This document shows positions 37,289-46,683 of a DNA stretch of 64,000 nucleotides, in pieces (the stretch's first letter is position 1; the number at the start of each line of letters is the position of its first letter). The notes beneath the pieces are model-generated. The model did not search any database and had not been told where the DNA came from. It worked only from the letters and a program-made list of their open reading frames with translations. This DNA comes from Cognatishimia sp. 1_MG-2023 (GTDB lineage Bacteria; Pseudomonadota; Alphaproteobacteria; Rhodobacterales; Rhodobacteraceae), in contig NZ_JAUORX010000013.1 in NCBI RefSeq assembly GCF_030548175.1, positions 1 to 64,000 of the forward strand, in the 5' to 3' direction. The position numbers and the translations under genes were made by a program.

Positions 37289-37507
37289 TTAAACCAAAGC
37301 TAATGCGCGATCCAATCGCGCATAGCCTTTGCGCTGGGCACGACGGCGACGACGATCTGCTTCTTGCGAGGCCTCGCGAAGATTGGAAAACGTCACTTGC
37401 GCAAAGCTGCCTTTGCCGCCAGCGATACCCCATTCGCAAAAAACCGAGACATTGTCGAAAAGGTCATACGCCAGCTCTACACGGTAGTACCGCGGCCTGC
37501 GTGCCAT
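37289..37507 (-). CDS. Small WGR-domain protein
   Basis: The 72-aa basic protein is almost entirely a WGR-like domain: a first strand YYRVELAYDLFDNVSVFCEWGIAGG (here split by position, about 6-31) and a helix with the basic run EADRRRRRAQRKGY. WGR domains are named for a Trp-Gly-Arg core; here it is Trp-Gly-Ile. They occur in PARPs and in the MolR-type protein and probably bind nucleic acid. The ATG at 37507 was chosen over one 10 codons upstream by family length. It ends 5 bp from the formate dehydrogenase stop, head-on. Confidence 0.7.
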   Translation of the reverse strand: MARRPRYYRVELAYDLFDNVSVFCEWGIAGGKGSFAQVTFSNLREASQEADRRRRRAQRKGYARLDRALALV

Positions 37508-37760
37508 GCGTTGGCGATATAACAAACATACAGCCATGAGTTGAGGTTAACGCTCCTTTGGGGACGAATCAACTACCGTGTCAGAGTCACCGGTTCAAGG
37601 GTAAACGCGCAGTTAATTCATGTCAGGTTTTGGCAGTAGGAACGTGCTAGATTTCAAAATGACACCACGGCACCTTGATGCTTTGGTTTTCATGCTTAGA
37701 TACGCTCACAATTACATGTCGGTCACATTTGGCCGTGAAAAAATGCTCGGAGGCGAAAGA

Positions 37761-38633
37761 ATGTCTGCGCATTGGGACGATTTGAAAACAGTGATGCATC
37801 TGGTACGTGGCGGGTCTCTCGCAACGGCAGCGGATGCGTTAGGCGTTAGCTACACAACAGTCGCGCGGCGCGTGAAACGAGCCGAGGATGACCTTGGATT
37901 GCAATTGTTTGAACGGTTGGCGGATGGCTATAAAGCCACCGAGGCCGGACATACGGTTGCCCGCAAAGCCTCGGCTATGGAGGTGGAAGAGCATGACCTG
38001 ATGCGCGGCCTGCTTGGTGCGGATCAAAAGCTATCGGGCGCGTTAACCATCACTGCGCCACAGCTGTTGTGTTCGACGCTTTTGGCGTCTGTGTTTAATG
38101 AGTTTTGCGAAAAATACCCCGACGTCGAATTGCATGTTCGGGCCAACACAGAGCTGTTGGATCTTAATCGCCGCGAGGCAGATTTGGCGATCCGTGTTAG
38201 CAACCACCCCGGAGATAGCTTGATGGGCCGCCGACTGGTCGCACAACAGAGCGCTGTCTATGGCGTCCGTCGTTGGGCAGAACAAATCGCTCACGACCCC
38301 GCAAAGCAGATCGACTGGATTCTGCATGATAAGCTGCAAAACATCCAAAAAGAGACGACAGCCAATACGCCCAACAATAGGTTGAGGTTGATGACCGATG
38401 AAACCATGACAATGATCTCAGCCGCTCAGAAGGGTTTGGGGGTTGTTCGGATGCCGGTTTTTCTTGCACATGACTATGACGACTTGTTCCGCATCGATAC
38501 TCTGCCGCCGCAAGCTTTCCCCGATATTTGGGTCGTCGCCCATCGCGATGTCTGGCCCTCTGCACGTGTTGCGGCTTTCCGCGAAATTCTTGTGCCGCAT
38601 TTCACCAAACACCGTGAAATGTTTGTCGTTTGA
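37761..38633 (+). CDS. LysR-family transcriptional regulator
   Basis: The 290-aa protein has an N-terminal winged helix-turn-helix (about 1-60; GSLATAADALGVSYTTVARRVKRAE) and a LysR substrate-binding domain (about 90-285). The start at 37761 is set by GGAGG eight bases before; the frame extends 47 codons upstream with no HTH-like sequence. Its target and inducer are unknown: the divergent neighbour is the WGR gene (253-bp gap), and the next gene downstream is convergent. Some members of this subtype regulate a distant operon. Confidence 0.88.
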   Translation: MSAHWDDLKTVMHLVRGGSLATAADALGVSYTTVARRVKRAEDDLGLQLFERLADGYKATEAGHTVARKASAMEVEEHDLMRGLLGADQKLSGALTITAPQLLCSTLLASVFNEFCEKYPDVELHVRANTELLDLNRREADLAIRVSNHPGDSLMGRRLVAQQSAVYGVRRWAEQIAHDPAKQIDWILHDKLQNIQKETTANTPNNRLRLMTDETMTMISAAQKGLGVVRMPVFLAHDYDDLFRIDTLPPQAFPDIWVVAHRDVWPSARVAAFREILVPHFTKHREMFVV

Positions 38634-38859
38634 TCGGTTCTGAAAAACAAAGCCCCCGCTGACAATGAAGTACAGCGAGGGAGTGGGAGTGACCTTCCCC
38701 GGAACGTTACTGAGGCAGACGAGCCGAGATTTCCGATCTTGGAAGAGGAAATTAGTCTGAATTCTCCGATAGGTTCACACTACCCCAATAGGGTGAGTAA
38801 ATCTAGATGTAGTGTGTATATGGCGGTCGGTCCCTCGATATTGAGCGAAAAACTGCCAA

Positions 38860-39564
38860 TTATACCCAGGTCACATCCCCAAGAAAGATGTATCCAGCCC
38901 CATAGATCGTTTTGATCAGTCGCGGGTTCTTTGGATCTTCGCGCAGCTTTGTTCGCAGGCGTGATATGCGAACATCCATCGCCCGATCAAAACTTTCCCC
39001 TGCCACACCACCAAGGCTTTCCTGCATTTGGGCGCGGCTGATCAATCGCTTTGGGCTGTCTAGGAACAGCCGCAAAACTTCGCCCTCAGCATGTGAAAAG
39101 GGTGTTGCTGGGTTTTCATCATTCTCCAGGACATAACTGTCAAAATTTGCGGTCCAACCGTTGAACGTGGCGATGTTAGACTGCGCCTGTGCAGCAGATC
39201 GTTCTTTGCGCAGGTGCGCCCGAACACGGGCAACAACTTCGGCGGGGTCAAAGGGCTTGATGATGTAGTCATCGGCCCCAAGCTCTAGCCCCATAACGCG
39301 GTCCTGCACCTGCGCTCGGCCAGAGATAATGATCACGACTGCGCCTTGTTCCAAAGCCAATCGATGCACCAATGTCAGGCCATCTTTGTCCGGCAGGCTA
39401 AGGTCAACCAAGCAAACGGCAGGTGTCGTCTTTCGCAGAAAGGCTTCGAATTCTGTGGCGCGGCCAAAGCTCATCGTGCGAAAACCCGCGTCTTCTAAGG
39501 CATCCGCCAGAATCTGACGAATTTCTGGTGCATCATCCAGAATTGTGACAAGCGGATCGGTCAT
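38860..39564 (-). CDS. OmpR-family response regulator
   Basis: The 234-aa protein has a receiver domain with phospho-acceptor Asp54 (VCLVDLSLPDKDG), acidic pair D10-D11, conserved Lys in DYIIKPFDP, and a C-terminal winged-helix DNA-binding domain (about 130-230, ending RLIKTIYGAGYIF). It overlaps the histidine kinase stop by 4 bp (ATGA), so it is the output partner of that kinase. Target genes are not evident; the promoter of the acyl-CoA synthetase/ABC operon is the nearest divergent region. Confidence 0.92.
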   Translation of the reverse strand: MTDPLVTILDDAPEIRQILADALEDAGFRTMSFGRATEFEAFLRKTTPAVCLVDLSLPDKDGLTLVHRLALEQGAVVIIISGRAQVQDRVMGLELGADDYIIKPFDPAEVVARVRAHLRKERSAAQAQSNIATFNGWTANFDSYVLENDENPATPFSHAEGEVLRLFLDSPKRLISRAQMQESLGGVAGESFDRAMDVRISRLRTKLREDPKNPRLIKTIYGAGYIFLGDVTWV

Positions 39565-41477
39565 GACGTAACCTCTGGTTTCAGGAAACGTGCCAAGGTT
39601 TCGCCGGTAAAGGGTTTGCGGATCACAGGTGCCAGTGCGGCACCTTCAATGTAAAGTGGATGGGCCTGCATAAAGCTAGTCATCAGATAGGTCGGAATAC
39701 CGCCACTAGGCAAGCGTTGCACAAGATCCACGCCGGTGGCGGCACCTTCAAGCTGGATATCAGACAGGATCAACGAAATACCGGGAACTTGGTCCAGCAA
39801 GGCCAGAGCTTCATCCACGCTTGCGGCTTCAATCACCAGATGCCCCAGTTCGGTCAGCATGTCTCGGATCATGCGACGCAGTTCGACATTGTCCTCGACC
39901 AATAGTGCAAGGCCGGGCGCTTGGTCGTTGGGCATCCACCGCAATGGCAGACGCAGTGTTACTTTCGCCCCACTCGCAGTGTTTGCAATCGCCACCTGTC
40001 CGCCCATCAGTTTGGTCGTGTCATAGACCATAGGCAAACCCAGCCCTGAACCCTCTGACCCCTTGGTTGTAAAGAATGGGTCAAGCGCTCGCGTCAAAGC
40101 CTCTTCTGAAAAGCCGGTGCCGGTGTCTGTTACTTCAAACTGTAACCAAGTGTCTTTGAACACAGAAGCATGGATTGTGATCACCCCTTCACCCTGGCAG
40201 GCGTCTCTGGCATTCAGCAAAAGATTAAGCAGACTGTCCTGCAACATGCCCGGATCAAACATCAATGGGCGGTCAGGCGTATCGTTTCTAAAGATCAGTC
40301 TTTGTCGATTCGGCATAGACGGGCCTGCGAGCGTTTGCAGATCCGTAAGCAATTTGCCAACTTGCATGGGCCGAAGCTGCGGCGCGCGCTGGGCCGTCAT
40401 ATCGGCAATACGGTTCAACAACGTCCCACCACGCCTGGCTGCACCTAACGTGGCGTCGACCAATTGCAACGCGTCTTTAGTCATCTCCATTTTACCAAGC
40501 TTGGTTTGCATGCCCAGAATGATGGTAAGCAAATTGGAAAAGTCATGCGCCAAGCCGCTGGTCATTTGCGCGGCTAATTCGCGGCGGCGTGTCTGTTGCA
40601 AAGCGGCGCGTGTTTGCGTTTCTTCGGTGACATCCATGGATAGGATGTAAACACCACGTTTGTCGCCGGTCTCGCTATCAGGGGTCAAAGCCACACGGAT
40701 ACGGCGTGAACTCATTGGATCGTTGAATTCATAGACCTGTGGTTGGCCTTCAAAAGCTTTGTCCAAATAACGAAGCATCTTGGCATAGGTCGCAGCCCCC
40801 AGCGTCTCTTTGATCGGAAGGCCTACAATATTACTGGGCCGCTCCGGCATCACCGCTGAAAGGCGCCGGTTGGAATAGGTGTAATGTCTGTCAGGTCCAA
40901 GATGCGCGATATGGGCTGGCATCATTTCAGCCGTCAGGCGCATTCGGCGTTCACTTTCCGTGACCTGCCGCTTGGCTTCTTCTAGCGCGACGACTGTGCT
41001 GCCCAATTCGCGGTTGGCCGTGGACAACTCCTCTGCATAGCGCAATAGCTGATCTGACAGCTCTTCAGATTTGCCGCGCAGCAACTCTTCTTGTTGCTTG
41101 GCCCGCGTAATGTCGGTGTAAACAGCCACCCAACCGCCGCCGGGCAGGGGATTCCCTTCTACACTAATCCAGCGCCCATCGTGACGTTTGCGCTCCAGAT
41201 AGTGCGGCTCAAACACTTTCGCTAACTCAACTCGCTCACGAACCAAGGCTTCCAGATCATCCACATCGCCATACTCACCGCGCGTGGCAATCAGACGAAT
41301 GGTGTCTTCGAATGAGGCACCGGGAGTCATCAGATTTTCCGGAATATCGAACATCTCTCGGAAACGCGCGTTTGCAACGACCAGCTTTAGATCGCTGTCA
41401 TAGATCGAAAGAGCCTGTTGAATAAGGTTCAAACCGGCCATCGTCATCGCTTGTGTACTACCAGAGCGGATGGGCAT
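39561..41477 (-). CDS. Hybrid sensor histidine kinase with PAS domains
   Basis: The 638-aa soluble kinase has an N-terminal PAS domain (about 10-125), a coiled coil (about 128-180), a second PAS-like domain (about 180-290), a dimerisation domain with the phospho-acceptor H311 in GLAHDFSNLL, an HATPase with N-box NLLLNARDA (about 418) and G-box GLGLPMVYDT (about 478), and a C-terminal receiver domain with Asp573. There is no transmembrane segment, so the signal is cytoplasmic. The kinase gene precedes the response regulator (ATGA overlap). The receiver may provide self-inhibition or a phosphorelay. Confidence 0.9.
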   Translation of the reverse strand: MPIRSGSTQAMTMAGLNLIQQALSIYDSDLKLVVANARFREMFDIPENLMTPGASFEDTIRLIATRGEYGDVDDLEALVRERVELAKVFEPHYLERKRHDGRWISVEGNPLPGGGWVAVYTDITRAKQQEELLRGKSEELSDQLLRYAEELSTANRELGSTVVALEEAKRQVTESERRMRLTAEMMPAHIAHLGPDRHYTYSNRRLSAVMPERPSNIVGLPIKETLGAATYAKMLRYLDKAFEGQPQVYEFNDPMSSRRIRVALTPDSETGDKRGVYILSMDVTEETQTRAALQQTRRRELAAQMTSGLAHDFSNLLTIILGMQTKLGKMEMTKDALQLVDATLGAARRGGTLLNRIADMTAQRAPQLRPMQVGKLLTDLQTLAGPSMPNRQRLIFRNDTPDRPLMFDPGMLQDSLLNLLLNARDACQGEGVITIHASVFKDTWLQFEVTDTGTGFSEEALTRALDPFFTTKGSEGSGLGLPMVYDTTKLMGGQVAIANTASGAKVTLRLPLRWMPNDQAPGLALLVEDNVELRRMIRDMLTELGHLVIEAASVDEALALLDQVPGISLILSDIQLEGAATGVDLVQRLPSGGIPTYLMTSFMQAHPLYIEGAALAPVIRKPFTGETLARFLKPEVTS

Positions 41478-41673
41478 GTAATGTCTCCTTACACTATGGC
41501 TAGCACCGCTTTGCCGGATTGGGAAAGGGTCAATTGACGCTTGTTACAATTCGTAAGGTTTAGGAAATGTTCAGGAAAAAGTTGACGCGCTATTCTGTTC
41601 ATACGCCTAATACGGAGGAGAATCGTATTGGGGAGTTCTGCCCGTAGTTGTGGGCATGAGGGAGGAATAGAAT

Positions 41674-43647
41674 TTGGTACAGTCGTCACAGGCGACCGAT
41701 GGGCTCGTGTCCATCCCCGCTCTACTTGCGCGCAACGTGTCCAAGTTTGCCGACAAACCCGCCTTTCGTGAGAAAGAGTTTGGGATTTGGCAAAGCTGGA
41801 CATGGACAGAGGCGCACGAAGAAATTGAAGCTCTTGCATTGGGCTTCCTCACACTTGGTGTCAACGAGGGCGATTTTATCGCAATCATCGGCCGGAACCG
41901 TCCCTATTTCTATTGGGCAATGGTTGCGGCACAGATGGTCGGCGCTGTTCCGGTGCCTGTCTATAAAGACAGTGCAGCCGAAGAAATGGCCTATGTTCTA
42001 GCCCATTGCGGCGCACGTTTTGTCGTCGCCGAGGATCAGGAACAAGTCGATAAAGTGATTGATGTGCAAGAAGAACTTAGCAAGTTCGAGCACATGATTT
42101 ACCTCGATCCGCGTGGCATGCGTAAATACGACCACACGGCGTTGAACCAATACAGCAAGTTGCAGGATCAAGGCCGCGCCGCGCGCAACACGTTGCAAGG
42201 CGAGATAGAAAAACGCGTCGCACGTCTGTCTTACGATAGCACCTGCGTTATGCTTTACACATCTGGCACAACAGGCAAGCCCAAGGGCGTTGTTCTAAGC
42301 AACCGGAACGTCATCCAGACTTCCAAGAATTCCGTCGAATTTGATGGCCTGCGCCAAGACGAAGACATCCTAGCCTATCTGCCCATGGCATGGGTGGGTG
42401 ACTTTATCTTCTCTGTGGGCCAGGCCATGTGGTCCGGTTTCTGCGTGAACTGCCCCGAAAGCGAAGAGACAATGCTCACCGACTTGCGTGAGATTGGTCC
42501 AACGTATTACTTCGCACCACCACCAGTGTTTGAATCACAGTTAACCAACGTGATGATCCGCATGGAAGACGCGGGTAAATTCAAACAATGGTTGTTCAAA
42601 ACCTTTATGGCGCATGCCAAAAAGGTGGGCGGTGATATTCTTGACGGCAAGCCTGTCGGCGGAATGGATCGTTTGAAATACGCGCTGGGCAATGTGCTGG
42701 TCTACGGTCCACTCAAAGACACCCTTGGCCTTGGCCGCGTGCGCGTTGGCTATACTGCGGGCGAAGCGATTGGCCCCGAGCTATTCGATTTTTACCGCAG
42801 CCTCGGCATCAACCTGAAACAGCTTTATGGTCAAACCGAAGCCACCGTGTTCATCACTCTTCAGCCAAATGGCGAAGTGCGTGCAGATACAGTTGGCGTT
42901 CCAGCACCAGAAGTCGAAATCAGAATCGAAGACAGCGGCGAGATTTTCTATCGCTCACCCGGCGTCTTTGTTGAATACCTTAACAACCCTGATTCTACGG
43001 CCTCAACTAAAGACAGTGAAAACTGGGTTGCGACGGGCGATGCTGGGTTCTTCGAAGAGAAATCAGGTCATCTACGGATCATTGACCGGATCAAAGACGT
43101 TGGCAAACTGGCCGATGGTCGGATGTTCGCACCGAAGTTTGTTGAGAATAAACTGAAATTCTACCCTGACATCCTAGAGGCCGTTCTATTCGGCAACGGT
43201 AAAGATCGTTGTGTGGCCTTCATCAACATCGACCTCACGGCGGTGGGCAACTGGGCAGAACGCAACAACATCGCTTATGCGTCTTACCAAGAACTGGCTG
43301 GTCATCCACGCGTACTTGAAACCATCCAAAACCACGTTGAAACTGTGAACCGTTCCGTTGCCGAGGATCCGATGCTCTCTGGGTGTCAGATCGATCGCTT
43401 CTTGGTTCTACACAAAGAACTAGATGCGGATGATGGCGAAATGACCCGCACCAAAAAGGTTCGGCGTGTCGTCGTCGCCGACAAGTTCAAAGATCTTGTC
43501 GATGCGCTCTACGCAGGCGATTCCGAAGTTTCGACCACAACCGAAGTCACTTATGAGGACGGCCGCAAAGGCAGCATCAGCGCAACGCTGGAACTGCGGG
43601 ATGCGAAAACCGTTCAAGTGGCTGCGCAAAAGGTGGCAGCAGAATGA
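41674..43647 (+). CDS. AMP-forming acyl-CoA synthetase (long-chain type), TTG start
   Basis: The 657-aa adenylate-forming ligase activates a carboxylic acid, probably a long-chain or aryl acid, to its CoA thioester. It has the P-loop YTSGTTGKPKGVVLS, the LYGQTEA motif, ATGDAGF and the DRIKDVGKLADG hinge of long-chain acyl-CoA synthetases. The start is a TTG at 41674, eight bases after GGAGG; the nearest ATG (41656) is followed by a stop within five codons. It opens the ABC-transporter operon, overlapping livG by 4 bp, so uptake and activation are coupled. Confidence 0.9.
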   Translation: MVQSSQATDGLVSIPALLARNVSKFADKPAFREKEFGIWQSWTWTEAHEEIEALALGFLTLGVNEGDFIAIIGRNRPYFYWAMVAAQMVGAVPVPVYKDSAAEEMAYVLAHCGARFVVAEDQEQVDKVIDVQEELSKFEHMIYLDPRGMRKYDHTALNQYSKLQDQGRAARNTLQGEIEKRVARLSYDSTCVMLYTSGTTGKPKGVVLSNRNVIQTSKNSVEFDGLRQDEDILAYLPMAWVGDFIFSVGQAMWSGFCVNCPESEETMLTDLREIGPTYYFAPPPVFESQLTNVMIRMEDAGKFKQWLFKTFMAHAKKVGGDILDGKPVGGMDRLKYALGNVLVYGPLKDTLGLGRVRVGYTAGEAIGPELFDFYRSLGINLKQLYGQTEATVFITLQPNGEVRADTVGVPAPEVEIRIEDSGEIFYRSPGVFVEYLNNPDSTASTKDSENWVATGDAGFFEEKSGHLRIIDRIKDVGKLADGRMFAPKFVENKLKFYPDILEAVLFGNGKDRCVAFINIDLTAVGNWAERNNIAYASYQELAGHPRVLETIQNHVETVNRSVAEDPMLSGCQIDRFLVLHKELDADDGEMTRTKKVRRVVVADKFKDLVDALYAGDSEVSTTTEVTYEDGRKGSISATLELRDAKTVQVAAQKVAAE

Positions 43648-44465
43648 ACGATATGAATCACGATAGCTATGTCACCGCAGATGGCCGCACAATCGGCGGC
43701 GTGGTGATGGAAATGAAAAACATCACTCTACGCTTTGGCGGCGTGGTGGCGATCCAGGATATCAGCTTTGACATCCGTCAGGGCGAAATCCGCGCCATCA
43801 TCGGCCCAAACGGTGCCGGTAAGTCCTCTATGCTGAACGTCATCTCAGGGTTCTATAACCCGCAAGAAGGCGACGTTTTCTACCACGGCAAAAAACGCAA
43901 ACCTATGCGCCCTTACCAAGTGGCACGTCAGGGCATCGCGCGGACTTTCCAAAACATCGCCTTGTTTGAAGGCATGTCTGTTCTCGACAACATCATGACC
44001 GGTCGTCTGCACCAAATGAAGGCTGGATTGTTCTCGCAAGCTCTTTGGGCTGGCCGAGCCAATCGCGAAGAGGTTGAGAACCGCGAAGCCGTTGAAAAGA
44101 TTATCGACTTCTTGGAAATTCAAAGCATTCGTAAAACGCCAGTTGGTCGTCTGCCATATGGTTTGAAAAAGCGGGTCGAACTGGCGCGTGCGCTGGCTGC
44201 AGAACCATCAATCTTGCTGTTGGACGAGCCAATGGCGGGCATGAACGTCGAAGAAAAAGAGGACATGAGCCGCTTTATCCTCGACGTAAACGACGAATTC
44301 GGAACCACCATCGCCCTGATCGAACATGACATGGGCGTTGTGATGGACCTAAGCGACCGTGTGGTCGTGATGGATTACGGCAAAAAGATTGGCGACGGCA
44401 CACCAGATGACGTGCGCAACAACCAAGCCGTAATCGACGCATATCTGGGGGTGGCCCATGACTAA
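43644..44465 (+). CDS. livG: Branched-chain amino-acid type ABC transporter ATP-binding protein (LivG-like)
   Basis: The 273-aa ATPase has Walker A (IIGPNGAGKSSMLNVISG), the Q-loop/signature region LPYGLKKRVELARALA and Walker B LLLDEPMAGMNVEE, with the LivG-type length. It powers import together with LivF. Its start codon overlaps the acyl-CoA synthetase stop; livH begins 32 bp downstream. The name reflects fold and operon order, not a proven substrate. Confidence 0.92.
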   Translation: MNDMNHDSYVTADGRTIGGVVMEMKNITLRFGGVVAIQDISFDIRQGEIRAIIGPNGAGKSSMLNVISGFYNPQEGDVFYHGKKRKPMRPYQVARQGIARTFQNIALFEGMSVLDNIMTGRLHQMKAGLFSQALWAGRANREEVENREAVEKIIDFLEIQSIRKTPVGRLPYGLKKRVELARALAAEPSILLLDEPMAGMNVEEKEDMSRFILDVNDEFGTTIALIEHDMGVVMDLSDRVVVMDYGKKIGDGTPDDVRNNQAVIDAYLGVAHD

Positions 44466-44497
44466 GCAAATTTTCACTTTCACCGGAGGCCAGACAC

Positions 44498-45484
44498 ATG
44501 CCTGAACAGCTGATCTTTGGTATGGAGGTCTTCCTAAACGGCCTCATGGCGGGCGTTCTTTACGCTCTTGTCGCACTGGGCTTTGTCTTGATCTACAAGG
44601 CGTCTGGTATCTTTAACTATGCCCAAGGTGTGATGGCGCTCTTTTCCGCGCTGACACTGGTTGGCATCATGGAAGGCCAAGTGCCCTTTGGCCACCTGAT
44701 CAACGCGATCTTTGGCACTGAAATTCATGGCTTTGGTTGGCATGTGCCCGCTTTCGCCGCGATTTTGCTAACGATGGGCGTAATGATCCTACTGGCTGTC
44801 ATCGTGCAAAAATGCGTGTTCCGTCATCTGGTTGGTCAAGAACCTATCATCCTATTCATGGCCACCATTGGTCTTGCCTATTTCCTCGAAGGTGTGGGCG
44901 ACATCATGTGGGGTTCTGAAATTAAGAAACTCGACGTTGGTTTACCTCAGGGTATCAACACGCTGATCGACGAAACGACATTTGGTTGGTTTGGCTACGG
45001 CTTCTTTATCGATAACCTTGATATCGTCGCGACTGTAATTGCTGCTTTGCTGGTGACTGCACTCGTGATCTTCGCTCAATATACAAAGCAAGGCCGTGCG
45101 ATGCGTGCGGTGGCTGATGATCACCAGGCGGCGCTGTCCGTTGGTATCTCTCTGAACTTTGTTTGGGTCATGGTTTGGTCTGTCGCGGGTTTCGTTGCCC
45201 TAGTTGCAGGTATCATGTGGGGTACAAAATCAGGCGTACAGTTCTCGCTTTCCCTGATCGCTCTTAAAGCTCTTCCAGTTCTGATGCTCGGTGGTTTCAC
45301 CTCGATCCCAGGTGCGATTGTCGGTGGCTTGATCATCGGTGTTGGCGAGAAGCTCTTTGAATTCGCAATCGGCCCAATGGTCGGCGGTGCAACCGAAAAC
45401 TGGTTCGCCTACGTCCTCGCGCTGATCTTCCTCGTGTTCCGTCCGCAAGGCCTATTTGGGGAGAAGATCATTGAACGTGTGTGA
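44498..45484 (+). CDS. livH: Branched-chain amino-acid type ABC transporter permease (LivH-like)
   Basis: The 328-aa membrane protein has eight to nine hydrophobic helices in the LivH/RbsC arrangement, beginning with GLMAGVLYALVALGFVLIYKASG, and the EAA-like cytoplasmic loop (GRAMRAVADDHQAALSVGI). It forms the pore with LivM. GGAGG precedes the ATG. It lies between livG (32 bp) and livM (40 bp) in the operon. Confidence 0.92.
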   Translation: MPEQLIFGMEVFLNGLMAGVLYALVALGFVLIYKASGIFNYAQGVMALFSALTLVGIMEGQVPFGHLINAIFGTEIHGFGWHVPAFAAILLTMGVMILLAVIVQKCVFRHLVGQEPIILFMATIGLAYFLEGVGDIMWGSEIKKLDVGLPQGINTLIDETTFGWFGYGFFIDNLDIVATVIAALLVTALVIFAQYTKQGRAMRAVADDHQAALSVGISLNFVWVMVWSVAGFVALVAGIMWGTKSGVQFSLSLIALKALPVLMLGGFTSIPGAIVGGLIIGVGEKLFEFAIGPMVGGATENWFAYVLALIFLVFRPQGLFGEKIIERV

Positions 45485-45524
45485 CCTTACTTTGCCCCAA
45501 CTCAGCCGACAGGAGTTTTGAGAT

Positions 45525-46601
45525 ATGTTCTATCGTGAAGCGGGCGATTTCAAAACGTCCTACAAAGAAGACAACCAAACCTTTCCGATCAAGTTTGACC
45601 GGTATCGCTACTATGCAGTGATGTTCCTGGCCTTTGCGGTCGTGCCATTCATTGTAAACGACTACTGGGTTAATGCGATCTTCCTGCCGTTCCTGATCTA
45701 TTCGATCGCGGCAATTGGCTTGAACATCCTGACTGGCTATTGCGGTCAGGTCTCTCTTGGAACCGGCGGTTTCATGGCGGTGGGCGCTTACGCTTGCTAC
45801 AAGCTCATGACCGTCTTCCCAGAGGTCAGCATCATTATCCATGTGTTGCTGGCAGGCGGCGTCACCGCCTTTGTCTGCATCCTGTTTGGCCTACCATCCC
45901 TGCGCATCAAAGGGTTCTACCTTGCGGTTGCAACCTTAGCGGCACAGTTCTTCCTAGTTTGGCTGTTTAACCGCGTACCTTGGTTCTACAACTACTCTGC
46001 GTCCGGTCAGATCAACTCGCCAGAGCGCACAGTTCTAGACATCGCCGTCACTGGTCCAAACACAGATGCATGGGCGAAATACATGTTCTGCCTCGTGTTC
46101 CTGACATTCTGCGCACTGGTGGCACGCAACCTGACACGCGGCTCAGTCGGTCGTAAGTGGATGGCGATCCGTGACATGGACATTGCTGCGGAAATCATCG
46201 GTGTGAACCCATTAAAAGCAAAGATCTCGGCCTTTGGTGTCTCTGGCTTCTTTGTCGGCATCGCAGGCGCGCTACTGTTCGCCGTCTATCTCGGCGCAGC
46301 CGAAGCGGGCGACAGCTTTGGTATCACCAAAAGCTTCCTAGTGCTCTTCATGATCATCATCGGCGGTCTTGGCTCCATCTTCGGTAGCTTCGCTGGTGCG
46401 GCCTTCCTCGTACTTCTTCCAGTTCTTCTAAAGAACGTTTTGGTGGGAACGCTGGGCTGGCCAACTGACCTCGCCGCACACTTTGAGTTCATCATTGTTG
46501 GCGGCCTGATCATCACATTCCTGATCCTCGAACCGCATGGGCTGGCACAGCTCTGGCGGGTCGCAAAGGAAAAACTGCGACTGTGGCCCTTCCCGCATTA
46601 A
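45525..46601 (+). CDS. livM: Branched-chain amino-acid type ABC transporter permease (LivM-like)
   Basis: The 358-aa membrane protein has a hydrophilic N-terminal extension of about 30 residues and then about ten helices; the LivM hallmarks are LNILTGYCGQVSLGTGGFMAVGA and the EAA-like loop RKWMAIRDMDIAAEIIGVNP. It pairs with the LivH-like permease. AGGAG precedes the ATG. Next in the operon, 82 bp on, is the binding protein. Confidence 0.92.
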   Translation: MFYREAGDFKTSYKEDNQTFPIKFDRYRYYAVMFLAFAVVPFIVNDYWVNAIFLPFLIYSIAAIGLNILTGYCGQVSLGTGGFMAVGAYACYKLMTVFPEVSIIIHVLLAGGVTAFVCILFGLPSLRIKGFYLAVATLAAQFFLVWLFNRVPWFYNYSASGQINSPERTVLDIAVTGPNTDAWAKYMFCLVFLTFCALVARNLTRGSVGRKWMAIRDMDIAAEIIGVNPLKAKISAFGVSGFFVGIAGALLFAVYLGAAEAGDSFGITKSFLVLFMIIIGGLGSIFGSFAGAAFLVLLPVLLKNVLVGTLGWPTDLAAHFEFIIVGGLIITFLILEPHGLAQLWRVAKEKLRLWPFPH

Positions 46602-46683
46602 GGCGGGGCCATCGTCACCAATAATCAAACAAGGGGCACCAATAAGCCCTGATATCGGATCAACTTAAGGGAGGAGAACCCCG

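Noticed and set aside
41656-41670. ATG-led mini-frame just before the acyl-CoA synthetase
   Set aside because: It has four codons before a stop and overlaps the ribosome-binding site of the TTG start; it is too short to claim as a leader peptide.
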